The notes below the pieces were generated by a model. It searched no databases. It saw only the letters and a program-made list of their open reading frames with translations, and was not told where the DNA came from. Shown here in pieces: positions 42,886 to 51,417 of a DNA stretch of 64,000 nt; within the stretch, counting starts at the first letter, position 1; the number at the start of each line of letters is the position of its first letter. The DNA lies in contig NZ_JACIDN010000008.1 of assembly GCF_014196345.1 (NCBI RefSeq), forward strand, positions 216,396 through 280,395, in the 5' to 3' direction. This DNA is from Methylobacterium brachythecii. GTDB lineage: Bacteria; Pseudomonadota; Alphaproteobacteria; Rhizobiales; Beijerinckiaceae. Both the position numbers and the translations under genes were made by a program.

Positions 42886-43389
42886 ATGGGTCTTTTCACA
42901 AAAGACATCAAGACGTTGGACGATTTATTCGTTCACACCCTACAAGATATCTACTACGCCGAAAACCAGATCACGAAGGCATTGCCCAAAATGATCGACA
43001 AGGCGACCAGCCCCGAGCTTAAGCAAGGCTTTCAAACGCACCTCGGTGAGACCGAAAATCAGATCAAGCGGCTGGAGCAGGTTTTCCAGATGCATGGGCA
43101 ATCGCCCAAGGCCGTGACGTGCCCCGCAATCAACGGCATCATCGAGGAAGCCAATGAGCTGGCGGGGGACGTTGCCGACAAGGACGTGCTGGATGCAGCA
43201 CTTCTGGCCTCAGCTCAGGCAGTCGAGCACTACGAAATCACGCGGTACGGCACATTGATCGCGTGGGCCAAGCGGCTCGGACGCGATGACTGCGCTGGTG
43301 TGCTCCAGCAGAACCTCGATGAAGAGAAGGCGACAGATGAGAAGCTGACTGTGTTGGCTGGTAGTCAGGTCAATCGACAAGCCGCCTAA
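42886..43389 (+). CDS. YciE/YciF-type ferritin-like protein (DUF892)
   Basis: 167 aa four-helix protein: TLDDLFVHTLQDIYYAENQI, LKQGFQTHLGETENQIKRLE, AQAVEHYEITRYGTLIAWAK, and LQQNLDEEKATDEKL. The Glu and His residues in these helices are the di-iron ligands of the family. Related proteins are stress-induced. AAAAGGAAACGGCC precedes the start. It has a matching upstream EcfG promoter and a perfect hairpin after the stop, so it is a single-gene unit. Confidence 0.9.
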   Translation: MGLFTKDIKTLDDLFVHTLQDIYYAENQITKALPKMIDKATSPELKQGFQTHLGETENQIKRLEQVFQMHGQSPKAVTCPAINGIIEEANELAGDVADKDVLDAALLASAQAVEHYEITRYGTLIAWAKRLGRDDCAGVLQQNLDEEKATDEKLTVLAGSQVNRQAA

Positions 43390-43887
43390 GTGTTTGCTGG
43401 GAGGAGGACACATGGTTGTCCTCCTCGCTCCTCTCTTCTGCTCATCCCGAGCGTAGCTTTGGCGCTTTTTGGCCTTCTGTTCTCGCCACTCTGCGAGGTT
43501 CACCATGTTCAGCGCCGTGAGCATCCGGCCTAGCATCCGACCAAAGGCAGCAAACATCAGGCTTGACGCCCTAAGCTCGGCCTCAACCTTCTGCGCCTCT
43601 GCCTCGAACATCTTCCTGATGCCAGCCGCCCCGCCAGACGGGAGCTGTTCGTCGGGATGCACACCGCTACCCATTAGACTCGAAGCAGCGCGCCGAGGAA
43701 GCCTTCGACAAATAGGTCCGCTCGATGCGGGAGCCAATGAGAAGACCGGGACCGAGGCGGTCGCAAGAGGAGCCTTAGTACGAGAACGACGTACCGGGGG
43801 AGCGCGAGCCACGGCATCGAAGGCGGCCAATACATCCACTTTACGGCGCCCGGCGATTGGGCTGGCGCGCGCGGGCCTTGAGGGCAT
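43210..43887 (-). CDS. Doubtful hypothetical gene or gene remnant
   Basis: Its middle (about 43470-43640) reads FEAEAQKVEAELRASSLMFA and GRMLGRMLTALNMVNLAEW, a plausible amphipathic helix of a phasin-like protein. The N-terminus is Arg/Pro-rich low-quality sequence, and the last 60 codons run antisense to the YciF-like gene and its terminator. I take it as a decayed gene of which only the middle is meaningful. Confidence 0.25.
   Translation of the reverse strand: MPSRPARASPIAGRRKVDVLAAFDAVARAPPVRRSRTKAPLATASVPVFSLAPASSGPICRRLPRRAASSLMGSGVHPDEQLPSGGAAGIRKMFEAEAQKVEAELRASSLMFAAFGRMLGRMLTALNMVNLAEWREQKAKKRQSYARDEQKRGARRTTMCPPPSKHLGGLSIDLTTSQHSQLLICRLLFIEVLLEHTSAVIASEPLGPRDQCAVPRDFVVLDCLS
43401..43426 (+). 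terminator. Hairpin terminator after the YciF-like gene
   Basis: GAGGAGGACA (43401-43410), loop CATGGT, TGTCCTCCTC (43417-43426): a perfect 10-bp stem 12 bp after the stop at 43389. The following bases are only moderately T-rich. Confidence 0.7.
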
Positions 43888-44097
43888 CGCGTATTGCCTG
43901 ACGGGTTTATTCGGGTGGCAGTGACGACGTGCAGCTCCGCGCCGTAGCGAGCCTGGGCTATCTCTCACCTCTCCGCATCACCCATCTGGGGGATAAGCAA
44001 TCTTCGCTTGTATCGCTGTTAATCACTCACATCCCTCATTGCAGATCGCTTAGGTTAACGGTTTATTAGCTCGTGAATGTAATCACGGGCCCTTGTG

Positions 44098-44745
44098 ATG
44101 CAAGAAACAATACGACTTGATTGCAAGTCATCGAATAAAAAGCGTGAACGCATCAAATTCAAGCGGGCAATGCCGTTCTCAGACACTGCGGATTTTCTTT
44201 CTCGCCTCCAGATGCATGATCGCCGCGTGCGATCGGGGGAGGAAAAATCCTTGAAGATACTTTCAGATCAACTCAGAAAAGCGCGGGCGGCCGAACTGCG
44301 CGCACCTGTGGCCTGGATCAGGGCTCGCGGGCTGTTGTTCGATGCCGTCCGTGAGGTCGATGCGATGCTCGCGCCTCTGAGCCTCGGGCTCAGCATGGCG
44401 GACGATGTCACCAGCCCCGATCTCACCGGGGCCGTCGAAGTTCGCCTCTACCGAATGGGGGGCGGGCTCCCACGGTCGATGCTCGACATCACGGTGGACC
44501 TGGACGGCCACCACCGGACGCGGGTGTTCGACACACGGTTTCCCGTGCAGGTCCAGCTACCTTCAGTCGCGAGAGTGACGCAGGAGCAGTACCGCGCGGC
44601 GCTGATGGCTTTCGTTCACGACGTGATGCGGACCACCGAGCCACGGCAAGCCCAACAATGCCCACACTGTGCGCAGCCGACGCTATCGCTGTACCGGGTC
44701 GGCAGCATCTCCTTCGACGACGACGAAGAACCCGAAAGTACCTAG
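44098..44745 (+). CDS. Hypothetical protein with C-terminal CxxC
   Basis: 215 aa, not recognised. A basic N-terminus (SSNKKRERIKFKRA), a beta-rich centre (AVEVRLYRMGGGLPRSMLDI), and a C-terminal CPHCAQPTLSLYRVG that may bind metal. ATG 44098 is preferred over the GTG one codon before. Its end overlaps the convergent 102-aa gene by 4 bp. Confidence 0.5.
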   Translation: MQETIRLDCKSSNKKRERIKFKRAMPFSDTADFLSRLQMHDRRVRSGEEKSLKILSDQLRKARAAELRAPVAWIRARGLLFDAVREVDAMLAPLSLGLSMADDVTSPDLTGAVEVRLYRMGGGLPRSMLDITVDLDGHHRTRVFDTRFPVQVQLPSVARVTQEQYRAALMAFVHDVMRTTEPRQAQQCPHCAQPTLSLYRVGSISFDDDEEPEST

Positions 44746-45050
44746 TTGCCGTACCGATCGGCGGTCTTCACGCCGATCTCACGGCCCTCCAGGCGCCCGA
44801 TCTCCCTTGCTACGCGCGACCAGTATCTGTCGCCCTCTCCGAAGCCCACGCTGCGGGCGTTTCGGGCGCGACGACGGGCCTCTTGGTAGGCGAGGCCACC
44901 GTGCTCCGCGATGAGTTCCTGGGCGCTTTTCGCTGCCGTCCGCTTCGTTCGTCCGCGCCCGAGCAGACGGCGAAAGATGCGCCAAGCCAGCCCAGTGCGA
45001 GGGGCCGCCGGGTCATCGGCCGCCCGGTTTGACGCTACGACCGGAAGCAC
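44742..45050 (-). CDS. Small protein, paralogue of the one at 57.0 kb
   Basis: 102 aa from GTG 45050, which overlaps the SRAP stop (TAGTG) with AAAGGA upstream. The C-terminal core, AQELIAEHGGLAYQEARRRA then GDRYWSRVAREIGRLE, matches the 75-aa protein at 56972-57199 (AQRLLVELGAAAHGTARTLA, DPFWSKVANQILRL). Function unknown. Confidence 0.6.
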   Translation of the reverse strand: MLPVVASNRAADDPAAPRTGLAWRIFRRLLGRGRTKRTAAKSAQELIAEHGGLAYQEARRRARNARSVGFGEGDRYWSRVAREIGRLEGREIGVKTADRYGN

Positions 45051-45715
45051 TACGCCGCATCCTTTTCGATCAGGCGCGGGTCGTCGTCGTTTCCGACCTT
45101 GTTGACCCGCTTCGAAACCGGGACTTCCTTTAGCGCGCTCTCCTTGGCGGGCTGAAGGATTTCGGTGCCGGCCGATCCATCGAGCCACGCATCGATCTGT
45201 TTGCCGTCCAGGATTACCGGCATGCGATCGTGATAGGGCTCCATCCAGTCTGACGGCTCGGTCACGATCATAGTGCACGAGAGCAGTTCTTCCCCGTCAG
45301 GATCGGTCCAGCGATCCCACAGCCCGGCGAGCGCCAGCACCGGCGCATCGTCGGCCGCGGTGAACAGATGCGGCTGCCGGTCCTTCTTCTCGCCGGTCCA
45401 CTCATAGAAGCCGCTCGCCGGGATGATGCAGCGTCGCTTCTTGAAGGCGTCGCGGAACATGGGTTTTTCGGCCACCGTCTCGGCGCGGGCATTGAAGGTC
45501 GCTGGCACCTCCTTGAGGGGTTTCTTCCACCAGATCGGGACCAATCCCCAGCGCATAGGGGCAATCGTGCGTCCCTCCTCGCCCTGGCGAACCGCCTCCA
45601 CCATCGTCGTCGGCGCGATGTTGTAGCGGGCGCGAAGGTTTCGGCGCGGGCCGATGATGCTCATCGCCTCGTGGACCTCGGCCCAGGTGGGATATTGGGT
45701 GAAGCGTCCGCACAT
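45050..45715 (-). CDS. SRAP (YedK/HMCES-type) abasic-site protein
   Basis: 221 aa starting MCGRFTQ; Cys2 is the catalytic residue after Met removal, which fixes the start at 45715. Other active-site parts: ARYNIAPT (Asn), GFYEW (Glu), and EPYHDRMPVIL (His). It forms a thiazolidine cross-link with abasic sites in single-stranded DNA and so protects them. Its 3' end overlaps the next gene by one base. Confidence 0.92.
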   Translation of the reverse strand: MCGRFTQYPTWAEVHEAMSIIGPRRNLRARYNIAPTTMVEAVRQGEEGRTIAPMRWGLVPIWWKKPLKEVPATFNARAETVAEKPMFRDAFKKRRCIIPASGFYEWTGEKKDRQPHLFTAADDAPVLALAGLWDRWTDPDGEELLSCTMIVTEPSDWMEPYHDRMPVILDGKQIDAWLDGSAGTEILQPAKESALKEVPVSKRVNKVGNDDDPRLIEKDAA

Positions 45716-46016
45716 GCCGGTAGTTTGCCTCCGGTCGGGATCGAACACCATGGATCGCGCTGCGGCCATCCACGATTGATGCCGGAGGAGAGCGCCATAG
45801 CCGCGAGCACAATAAAACTCACCCCAGAGATCCCGAATGGGATCGCCCGCTACATTGCGGCTCACGAGGGCAGCAGAGCCCGAACGAGATGGACAACGCG
45901 ATCCTGGTACTGGCTAACGCAGGCGGCCACCCTTAAGTCGGTCGCGTGCTGGCCTGAGGTCGCAGCCAAAAGCGAGTGCGAGCAGTAAGGGCCGGGATCA
46001 AACGGCCAGCGGGCAA
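45716..46016. other. Gene-free spacer
   Basis: About 300 bp between the SRAP start and a convergent-side gene; only very short frames without signals. Confidence 0.4.
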
Positions 46017-46598
46017 TCACCCCGGGTAGGCAAAGTAAGCTCTACGCAGGTTTTCCGCCCACCGCTTCGGAAGTACCTTTTTGATCGTTTGCCCGTCTTT
46101 CTTGTCGGATCCTGCGCCGGCCGGATTGAAGACATCTGACACGTCCGTGTGATCATGTTCATCTACGCCCTCGCGATAAGGAAGCGTTGTATGAATGAGT
46201 TCATGAACCAGTGTCGTTCTCGTCCGATTTAGAATTTTTGTCGAGAGGATGCAGTACGGAGGCCAGCCAACATCGCCGTTTGCATTGACGTTTCCCGTCT
46301 TGAACGTCTCTCCAAAAATATTATCGTCTTCCATAACTCCAAATATTATTGGAATACCCACACCGACTGGGAGGGCCTGATGACATTTATATCGGACGGC
46401 GCCGGGCTCGCCTGCACGCGAGTTTATAGGGCCTTGATGAGGAATACCGATTGGATCGCCCGCCGGAAAGCTAAGTTTCATGTTGTGCGGTTTGAGCAAA
46501 TCGTTTCCGCCATCGATAAGTGGCTGGTAGAGCTTCTTCCAATCAGCGTCCGTCGTCTTGAAAAAGACGAGCTTCAGTAGCGTGGGCTTGCCTACCAT
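46017..46598 (-). CDS. Putative zinc metallopeptidase (HExxH)
   Basis: 193 aa, AT-richer than its neighbours. TTLVHELIHTT contains HExxH, a zinc-peptidase motif, and a possible third ligand lies downstream in EHDHTD. No leader. ATG 46598 has AAGGG upstream. The rest is not recognisable; composition suggests lateral transfer. It could also be a non-enzymatic metal-binding protein. Confidence 0.6.
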   Translation of the reverse strand: MVGKPTLLKLVFFKTTDADWKKLYQPLIDGGNDLLKPHNMKLSFPAGDPIGIPHQGPINSRAGEPGAVRYKCHQALPVGVGIPIIFGVMEDDNIFGETFKTGNVNANGDVGWPPYCILSTKILNRTRTTLVHELIHTTLPYREGVDEHDHTDVSDVFNPAGAGSDKKDGQTIKKVLPKRWAENLRRAYFAYPG

Positions 46599-46647
46599 CG
46601 TTATTACACCCTTGCTTGCGAAGCGATGACTCTCTCGGAGGTCAGCC

Positions 46648-46935
46648 ATGCCGCTTTACCGAATTCACATCACGTCGAATGACGGAGCAATTGACAATCT
46701 CGATGAGGAGGGCGTCGAGCTAACAGGAGTTGGCGAGGCTCGAGCGCTCGTCGTCGAGACGTTGCTCAAAGCTGCCCAGGAGCGGATACCCGCCGGACAG
46801 ACACGCATCGTGATGGTGCGAGCCTATAATGAGGTCGGACAGGCCATCTACGGCGACGAGGTGGTGCTAAATGGCCCCGCTATCTCCGCGGAGACGCGCG
46901 ATCTGTGGCGGGCGATGGCAGCGATGAACGCTTGA
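46648..46935 (+). CDS. DUF6894-type small protein
   Basis: 95 aa: PLYRIHITSNDGAIDNLDEE, GVGEARALVVETLLKAAQE, TRIVMVRAYNEVGQAIYGDE. This is the DUF6894 pattern (beta hairpin, helix, VxVRxExG) common in Methylobacteriaceae. Divergent from the metallopeptidase-like gene, 49 bp away. Function unknown. Confidence 0.65.
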   Translation: MPLYRIHITSNDGAIDNLDEEGVELTGVGEARALVVETLLKAAQERIPAGQTRIVMVRAYNEVGQAIYGDEVVLNGPAISAETRDLWRAMAAMNA

Positions 46936-47100
46936 CCTACGGCTTGCGGCACCCCGACCGTGCCGAGCCGTCCTGTTGGCATTTCGTGGAGCGTGACGAC
47001 GTGTACCTTGTTCTCCCACCGAGAAGAGAACATCTAGAGAACATGCGGGCGCTTGACGAACGGTTCAGGCCGCATCGCTTGGTGGAAATCAGGGGCCTTC

Positions 47101-47355
47101 GTGGCGATCAAGACGACGTATCTCCTCCAGACCTTCGTCATCAAACGGAAGCGGCTGGTGCCTGGGGACCGTGAGATGGCGCCGACCGAAAGTGGCGCGC
47201 AGAAAAAGGCTGAGGCGATGGCTAAGCGCATCCCCGGCACAGCCGCGATCCGGGTAATGGCCGATGACGAGACCGGTGAACTGGAGAGCGTGACGATCCT
47301 AGGCCAATTCGGAGAAGTGCCAGACGATTTCGCCGAGAGCCTGCAGGGCGGCTAG
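47101..47355 (+). CDS. Hypothetical protein
   Basis: 84 aa from GTG 47101 (AGGGGCC upstream). TTYLLQTFVIKRKRLVPGDR and GTAAIRVMADDETGELESVT suggest a small beta protein. It is followed 18 bp later by another small gene. Confidence 0.5.
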   Translation: MAIKTTYLLQTFVIKRKRLVPGDREMAPTESGAQKKAEAMAKRIPGTAAIRVMADDETGELESVTILGQFGEVPDDFAESLQGG

Positions 47356-47373
47356 CCGCAGAGGAGAGCCGTT

Positions 47374-47652
47374 ATGGCATTCAAGCCGAAATCAACCGCT
47401 GAGACCAAGGCGCGCGACCTCGGGGTGGCGCTCGCGCGGATTGCCGAGGCTGACGGCGGGTCAACCAATGTCAGCGTGGACCGGCTACGGATGGCCAACC
47501 CGCGTCTCACGCCACTGGCCATCGGACAGCTCGTACGCCGCGAGCGGGACACGGTCGAGGCGACGCTGGCCGAACGCGGTCTCACCCTCGTCGACTATGC
47601 GGATCAAGGGCCCGGGCGCGGCATGGAATTCGCGATCAACGCGGCCGCCTGA
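47374..47652 (+). CDS. Hypothetical protein
   Basis: 92 aa, helical, not recognised: AETKARDLGVALARIAEADG, MANPRLTPLAIGQLVRRERD. GGAGAGCC precedes the ATG. Probably co-transcribed with the gene at 47101. Confidence 0.5.
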   Translation: MAFKPKSTAETKARDLGVALARIAEADGGSTNVSVDRLRMANPRLTPLAIGQLVRRERDTVEATLAERGLTLVDYADQGPGRGMEFAINAAA

Positions 47653-47959
47653 AGCTCTCTCGGCCCCGCGTCCCGATATAGTCGCGGAACGGCAGGGGAG
47701 CTGCAAATCCACCAGCGGATCGAGCCGATGCGCGACTTGGCTCGTCGGTGCGGGGTTTCTGCCGGAAGTTAAGATGGGCTCTGCCGGACAATCGCGCCGA
47801 TGCGGTCGACGCTGTCGGGCGCCATCAGGACATCGACCAGGGCGGCGTCATTCCCGGCAAGCCAAGCGCGGTCCGCCACGTTGGCGGCCTGGGTCAGGAA
47901 CGATACGCCCCCGATCGGGCTACCTTTAAGGCCTGCGCCGGCAACAGCATCTCGTCGGC
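47653..47959. other. Gene-free spacer
   Basis: About 300 bp between convergent small genes; no supported feature. Confidence 0.4.
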
Positions 47960-48229
47960 TTATCTGTCGGCTGGCATCGCCTCAGCGACCCCTTCGAACA
48001 CAGCCACGACCGCCCTCGCATTGGCCTCACGGATCGCCTCTACATCCGCCATTTCAGCGCCTGGAATGACGACATCGGTCATCTGATCGCTGAGGCTCCG
48101 CCCGAGCGCTCTTACACGCTCGGCCGACAGCCCACTCTGCCCGAAGACCAGCACCGCCATGGTCTGCACGAGCACGCGCTGAGCCGAGGCTTCGGCAAAC
48201 CGTTCCACTGTTTCCTGACTGATCGCCAT
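47960..48229 (-). CDS. Hypothetical helical protein
   Basis: 89 aa: ISQETVERFAEASAQRVLVQ, ALGRSLSDQMTDVVIPGAEM, AIREANARAVVAVFEGVAEA. Regular heptad-like helices, no leader, function unknown. ATG 48229 is the second in-frame start. Confidence 0.5.
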   Translation of the reverse strand: MAISQETVERFAEASAQRVLVQTMAVLVFGQSGLSAERVRALGRSLSDQMTDVVIPGAEMADVEAIREANARAVVAVFEGVAEAMPADR

Positions 48230-48350
48230 CAGCACCACCTATCCTAAGGCGCGGCCATGCCCGAACCAGCTTCCCCTTGGCAACCACACTGGATCATCCG
48301 AGCATCTCGTCCGTTGTTCATCGTGCCCTCGGACAGTCAGGATTGCCGCG

Positions 48351-48560
48351 ATGCCGAACCGCCTGGCTCAGACCGAATCGACGCTTGCCACCACCGATCG
48401 CCTGTGGCGGGCTGAGATGAAGCGGCATTTTGGACCTGACGGCGTGCTACTCCACGGGTTCGGCCCTGACGCAAATGGGTTGGAAGGCACGCAGCTTCGA
48501 ACAACACATGAGGCTCGCCAGCGCGCGATCGTCGAATGGCGGCACGAGCGACGCTCTTAG
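48351..48560 (+). CDS. Hypothetical small protein
   Basis: 69 aa, charged, not recognised: TTDRLWRAEMKRHFGPDGVL. AGGATTG precedes the ATG. Confidence 0.45.
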   Translation: MPNRLAQTESTLATTDRLWRAEMKRHFGPDGVLLHGFGPDANGLEGTQLRTTHEARQRAIVEWRHERRS

Positions 48561-48786
48561 TCGTGCTTCTTTATCTCAGCCCTCCCGACTATTTTGGACG
48601 ACGGGCGATCTGTAGCCGTTGATAGGAAAGCTTTAGGGATCAAAAATGTGCAATCCTCACACTCGCGTGGGGAATGGCCGGTTGGTTGTGAAAAGTATTT
48701 TTTCGGTGCATGGGCTTTTCATGGGGGATTGCTAGCTCATCTGAGCTTTTAGTTGAACTGACGGACAGTCTAAAAAGACGGACATT

Positions 48787-49275
48787 ATGACCGCACAGAC
48801 CACTGACGCGGTTTCGCTCGCGGCCAACATCGTTGCGGCATACATTTCGAACAACTCGCTTCCGGCTGGCGATTTGCCCGCGATGCTCGTGAACGTACAC
48901 CGGGCAGTGGCCGCATTGACGGGAAGCGGAGCGACTGACTCTGCGGCCGCCGCACAGCCGGACGAGGTCGAGAAGCCGACGTCGGGTCAGGTGCGCAAGT
49001 CGATCACGCCCGACGCGATCATCAGCTTTATCGACGGCAAGGCCTACAAGACCATGAAGCGCCATCTTGGCACCCATGGCCTCGATCCGCACTCCTATCG
49101 CCAGCGCTACGGCCTGCCGAGCGACTATCCCATGGTTGCTCCGAACTACGCCGCGCAGCGCTCCGCGCTTGCCAAGTCGATTGGTCTTGGCCGTCCGGGC
49201 AATATGGCACCCATCGAAGAAGCGGCCGAAGGCGCATCACAGGCCCGCAAGCCGCGCGCCCGCAAGGCCGCTTGA
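48787..49275 (+). CDS. MucR/Ros-family transcriptional regulator lacking zinc-finger Cys
   Basis: 162 aa. The MucR core is clear: SITPDAIISFIDGKAYKTMK, RHLGTHGLDPHSYRQRYGLP, SDYPMVAPNYAAQRSALAK. At the place where Ros has its Cys (IxCLEDG) this protein reads IISFIDG, so the first metal ligand is missing, as in some Mesorhizobium homologues that fold without zinc. MucR proteins bind AT-rich promoters of surface and cell-cycle genes. The C-terminus is Ala/Arg/Lys-rich (ARKPRARKAA-like). Likely monocistronic. Confidence 0.85.
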   Translation: MTAQTTDAVSLAANIVAAYISNNSLPAGDLPAMLVNVHRAVAALTGSGATDSAAAAQPDEVEKPTSGQVRKSITPDAIISFIDGKAYKTMKRHLGTHGLDPHSYRQRYGLPSDYPMVAPNYAAQRSALAKSIGLGRPGNMAPIEEAAEGASQARKPRARKAA

Positions 49276-49334
49276 GGCGCGCCCGCTAGGGCCAGTCACT
49301 GTCATACAGACCGTGATTGGCCGCGCTTAGTCGG

Positions 49335-49916
49335 CTATTTCGCCAATTCCTTAGCAATGCCAGCGAGCCCAGCGTCGTAGACCCCTTCGATGTCAGCCGT
49401 TGCCTCGGCATCGCTCATGCCGGCGGCGTCGAACGTCGCTGTCCAAACCACCGTTGAATTCGCCCCGGTGGGGTGCACAGAGATCGTTGCATTATAGGCC
49501 CGCACCGGAAGCGGTCCCTGCACGAAGGCGTAGCTATAACTCATCGCCTTCTCGTTGCGCTCTGTTTCAACCTCGACAATCGTCCCTAAGCCGCCCGCCG
49601 TCACAAGGCCCCGGACGGCAACTGTCTCGCCCTCCCCCTCGCTCGAATCCGACAGGATGCAGCGCTTCACTTGCGGGTGCCACATCGCGATTGCGCAGAA
49701 GCCGCCGACCATTGCCCAAACGGCGGCCGGAGAAGCTTCAATCTCACGGCTCCTCGAGACCTCCAACGCAGAAGCGCAATGCGAAAAAAGTACGGTCGTG
49801 GCCAGGGCCCAAATAAGCGGATGAAAGCAAATCGAAGCGGTTGGATGTCGCTGCGGCTTGTGATCGACGCCTCGGGCGACAATTCGGAACGGATCAGCGA
49901 TCCCGTCAGGCTGCAT
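49335..49916 (-). CDS. SRPBCC (START-like) family protein with signal peptide
   Basis: 193 aa. A leader-like segment (LIWALATTVLFSHCASA) is followed by the SRPBCC fold: VSRSREIEASPAAVWAMVGG, WHPQVKRCILSDSSEGEGET, VVWTATFDAAGMSDAEATAD. Possibly a periplasmic ligand-binding protein. The start is uncertain because the upstream 30 residues are unusual; it overlaps the divergent phosphoesterase start by 2 bp. Confidence 0.7.
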   Translation of the reverse strand: MQPDGIADPFRIVARGVDHKPQRHPTASICFHPLIWALATTVLFSHCASALEVSRSREIEASPAAVWAMVGGFCAIAMWHPQVKRCILSDSSEGEGETVAVRGLVTAGGLGTIVEVETERNEKAMSYSYAFVQGPLPVRAYNATISVHPTGANSTVVWTATFDAAGMSDAEATADIEGVYDAGLAGIAKELAK

Positions 49917-50472
49917 GGCGACTTTCTTCACAGCAGACACGCACTTTGGCGATGCTACGCTCGTTCAGCGTCGCCGCAGCATGTTCGGTTCCGTTGAGGG
50001 CCATGATGAAGCTCTAATTGCTCGTTGGAACGACACGGTCGCGGAGGGAGACGCGATCTGGCACCTCGGCGATTTCGCTGCTGACGCGACCCGTGAGCAC
50101 TGCGCTGCCGTGTTCCGCCGTCTCAATGGGATTAAGCGTCTCGTGCGCGGCAATCACGATACGAACCGCGTGTTGGAGCTTCCGTGGGCCGAGGTCCCGG
50201 TAGCGACCGCTCGGATTACCGTAACGGATGCCGACGGTCAGCCGAGGCGGCTATTCCTCTCCCACTACCCGCATCGGAGTTGGCCGGGTTTCTGGCGGGA
50301 GACGCGGCACCTGTACGGTCACACGCACGCCTTCCTGCCTGACACCAGCCGCTCATCCGACGTCGGAGTGGACGCCTGCGACTACCGGCCCGTCGACCTC
50401 GCTTTCATCATCGGGCGTCAAGCCAACGCAAAGCAGGCGCCGGAAGAAATGGCGCAGCGCGGCATACGCTAA
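49915..50472 (+). CDS. Metallophosphoesterase
   Basis: 185 aa calcineurin-like phosphoesterase with all metal motifs: ADTHFGD (D-x-H), WHLGDFA (GD), LVRGNHDTN (GNHD), FLSHYPHRSW, and HLYGHTHAF (GHTH). Small phosphoesterases of this type act on phosphodiesters or nucleotides; the substrate is unknown. Confidence 0.88.
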   Translation: MATFFTADTHFGDATLVQRRRSMFGSVEGHDEALIARWNDTVAEGDAIWHLGDFAADATREHCAAVFRRLNGIKRLVRGNHDTNRVLELPWAEVPVATARITVTDADGQPRRLFLSHYPHRSWPGFWRETRHLYGHTHAFLPDTSRSSDVGVDACDYRPVDLAFIIGRQANAKQAPEEMAQRGIR

Positions 50473-50480
50473 ACGGTGCT

Positions 50481-50735
50481 CTACGACGAAGACAATTGAC
50501 AGTTATTTGGGAGGTGTTTTCCATGAGAGGTGCGCCACCGAACTAGAATGTCACGGCTTTGGCGAACAAGTTGCCCGGGCAACTCGGGATCGTGGCCAGC
50601 TAGGCGCATGATCGTTTCGACGAGTTCGCCCTGCCCTCGCGTGAGCGGCTGCCTCGGGCATGCAGCCACCGACCAGCTATTAAGGGTTCCGCTGTCGCAC
50701 CGTCTGAACATGCGTTGGCTTGGATGGTTCGTCAT
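50481..50735 (-). CDS. Doubtful small gene
   Basis: 84 codons; the C-terminal 40 (GELVETIMRLAGHDPELPGQ, SRDILVRWRTSHGK) read like a protein, the N-terminus does not. No recognisable family. Confidence 0.3.
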   Translation of the reverse strand: MTNHPSQRMFRRCDSGTLNSWSVAACPRQPLTRGQGELVETIMRLAGHDPELPGQLVRQSRDILVRWRTSHGKHLPNNCQLSSS

Positions 50736-50749
50736 GGAGGAGAACCTCC

Positions 50750-51010
50750 ATGCACACCATGAAAATTGTTGCCGCTGGGCTGTGGCTCAGCGTGCTCTAC
50801 ACCAGCTTGGCCTGCGCGCAGAACGACGGAAACTTGGACGAAGGGATGGCCCAATCCACCCAGCGCACCACCCATACCGCTAAGCCTCAGCCTTCGCGAT
50901 TGCGTAAACGCCATGGGACCTTGAAAATGAAAGATCCAACTGGCCGCATCAGGGGCGAGACGAGTGGAATTTCTATCAAAAGTATTTGTATCGGGTGCAA
51001 TGCCCGGTGA
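50750..51010 (+). CDS. Small secreted protein
   Basis: 86 aa with a Sec leader (MHTMKIVAAGLWLSVLYTSL then ACAQ) and a basic mature part. GGAGGAG precedes the start. No known domain. Confidence 0.55.
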   Translation: MHTMKIVAAGLWLSVLYTSLACAQNDGNLDEGMAQSTQRTTHTAKPQPSRLRKRHGTLKMKDPTGRIRGETSGISIKSICIGCNAR

Positions 51011-51141
51011 ACTATCTTGCTTCAGCGTTCTCTGTCCTTCGACCAACGTCATCTAGACGCGGCCGAGTTCAATCAGGAGCACCAAGGCCGCGGAGGACGC
51101 GTTGGGTCTTATTTCGTGAAGCCGAACTGAAGGCCGTCGTG

Positions 51142-51417
51142 ATGCAATCCGCTACCACCACCATTGAAGCGGCCGCTAAAGCGATCAGCTCCATCCTAGA
51201 CGCGCTGGAACGCGACCCAACAGATCCGGCTGCAGTAGCCCTCAGGGCCGCGCTTCGTAGGAAGGGTACCGAGATCGCCGAGGCCGGTGACGGCATCACC
51301 CTGCAGAACGTGCACGAGCTTGTCTGTGGCGTGGGTGACAACCGGAATGAGCGCCGAGCGGCCGAACTCGATGCGGCATGGAAAGGTATGCCGCAATGGT
51401 CAAGCGACGCAGCATGA
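51142..51417 (+). CDS. Hypothetical protein
   Basis: 91 aa, helical: TTIEAAAKAISSILDALERD, VALRAALRRKGTEIAEAGDG. Its end overlaps the next gene, which suggests an operon. Function unknown. Confidence 0.5.
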   Translation: MQSATTTIEAAAKAISSILDALERDPTDPAAVALRAALRRKGTEIAEAGDGITLQNVHELVCGVGDNRNERRAAELDAAWKGMPQWSSDAA

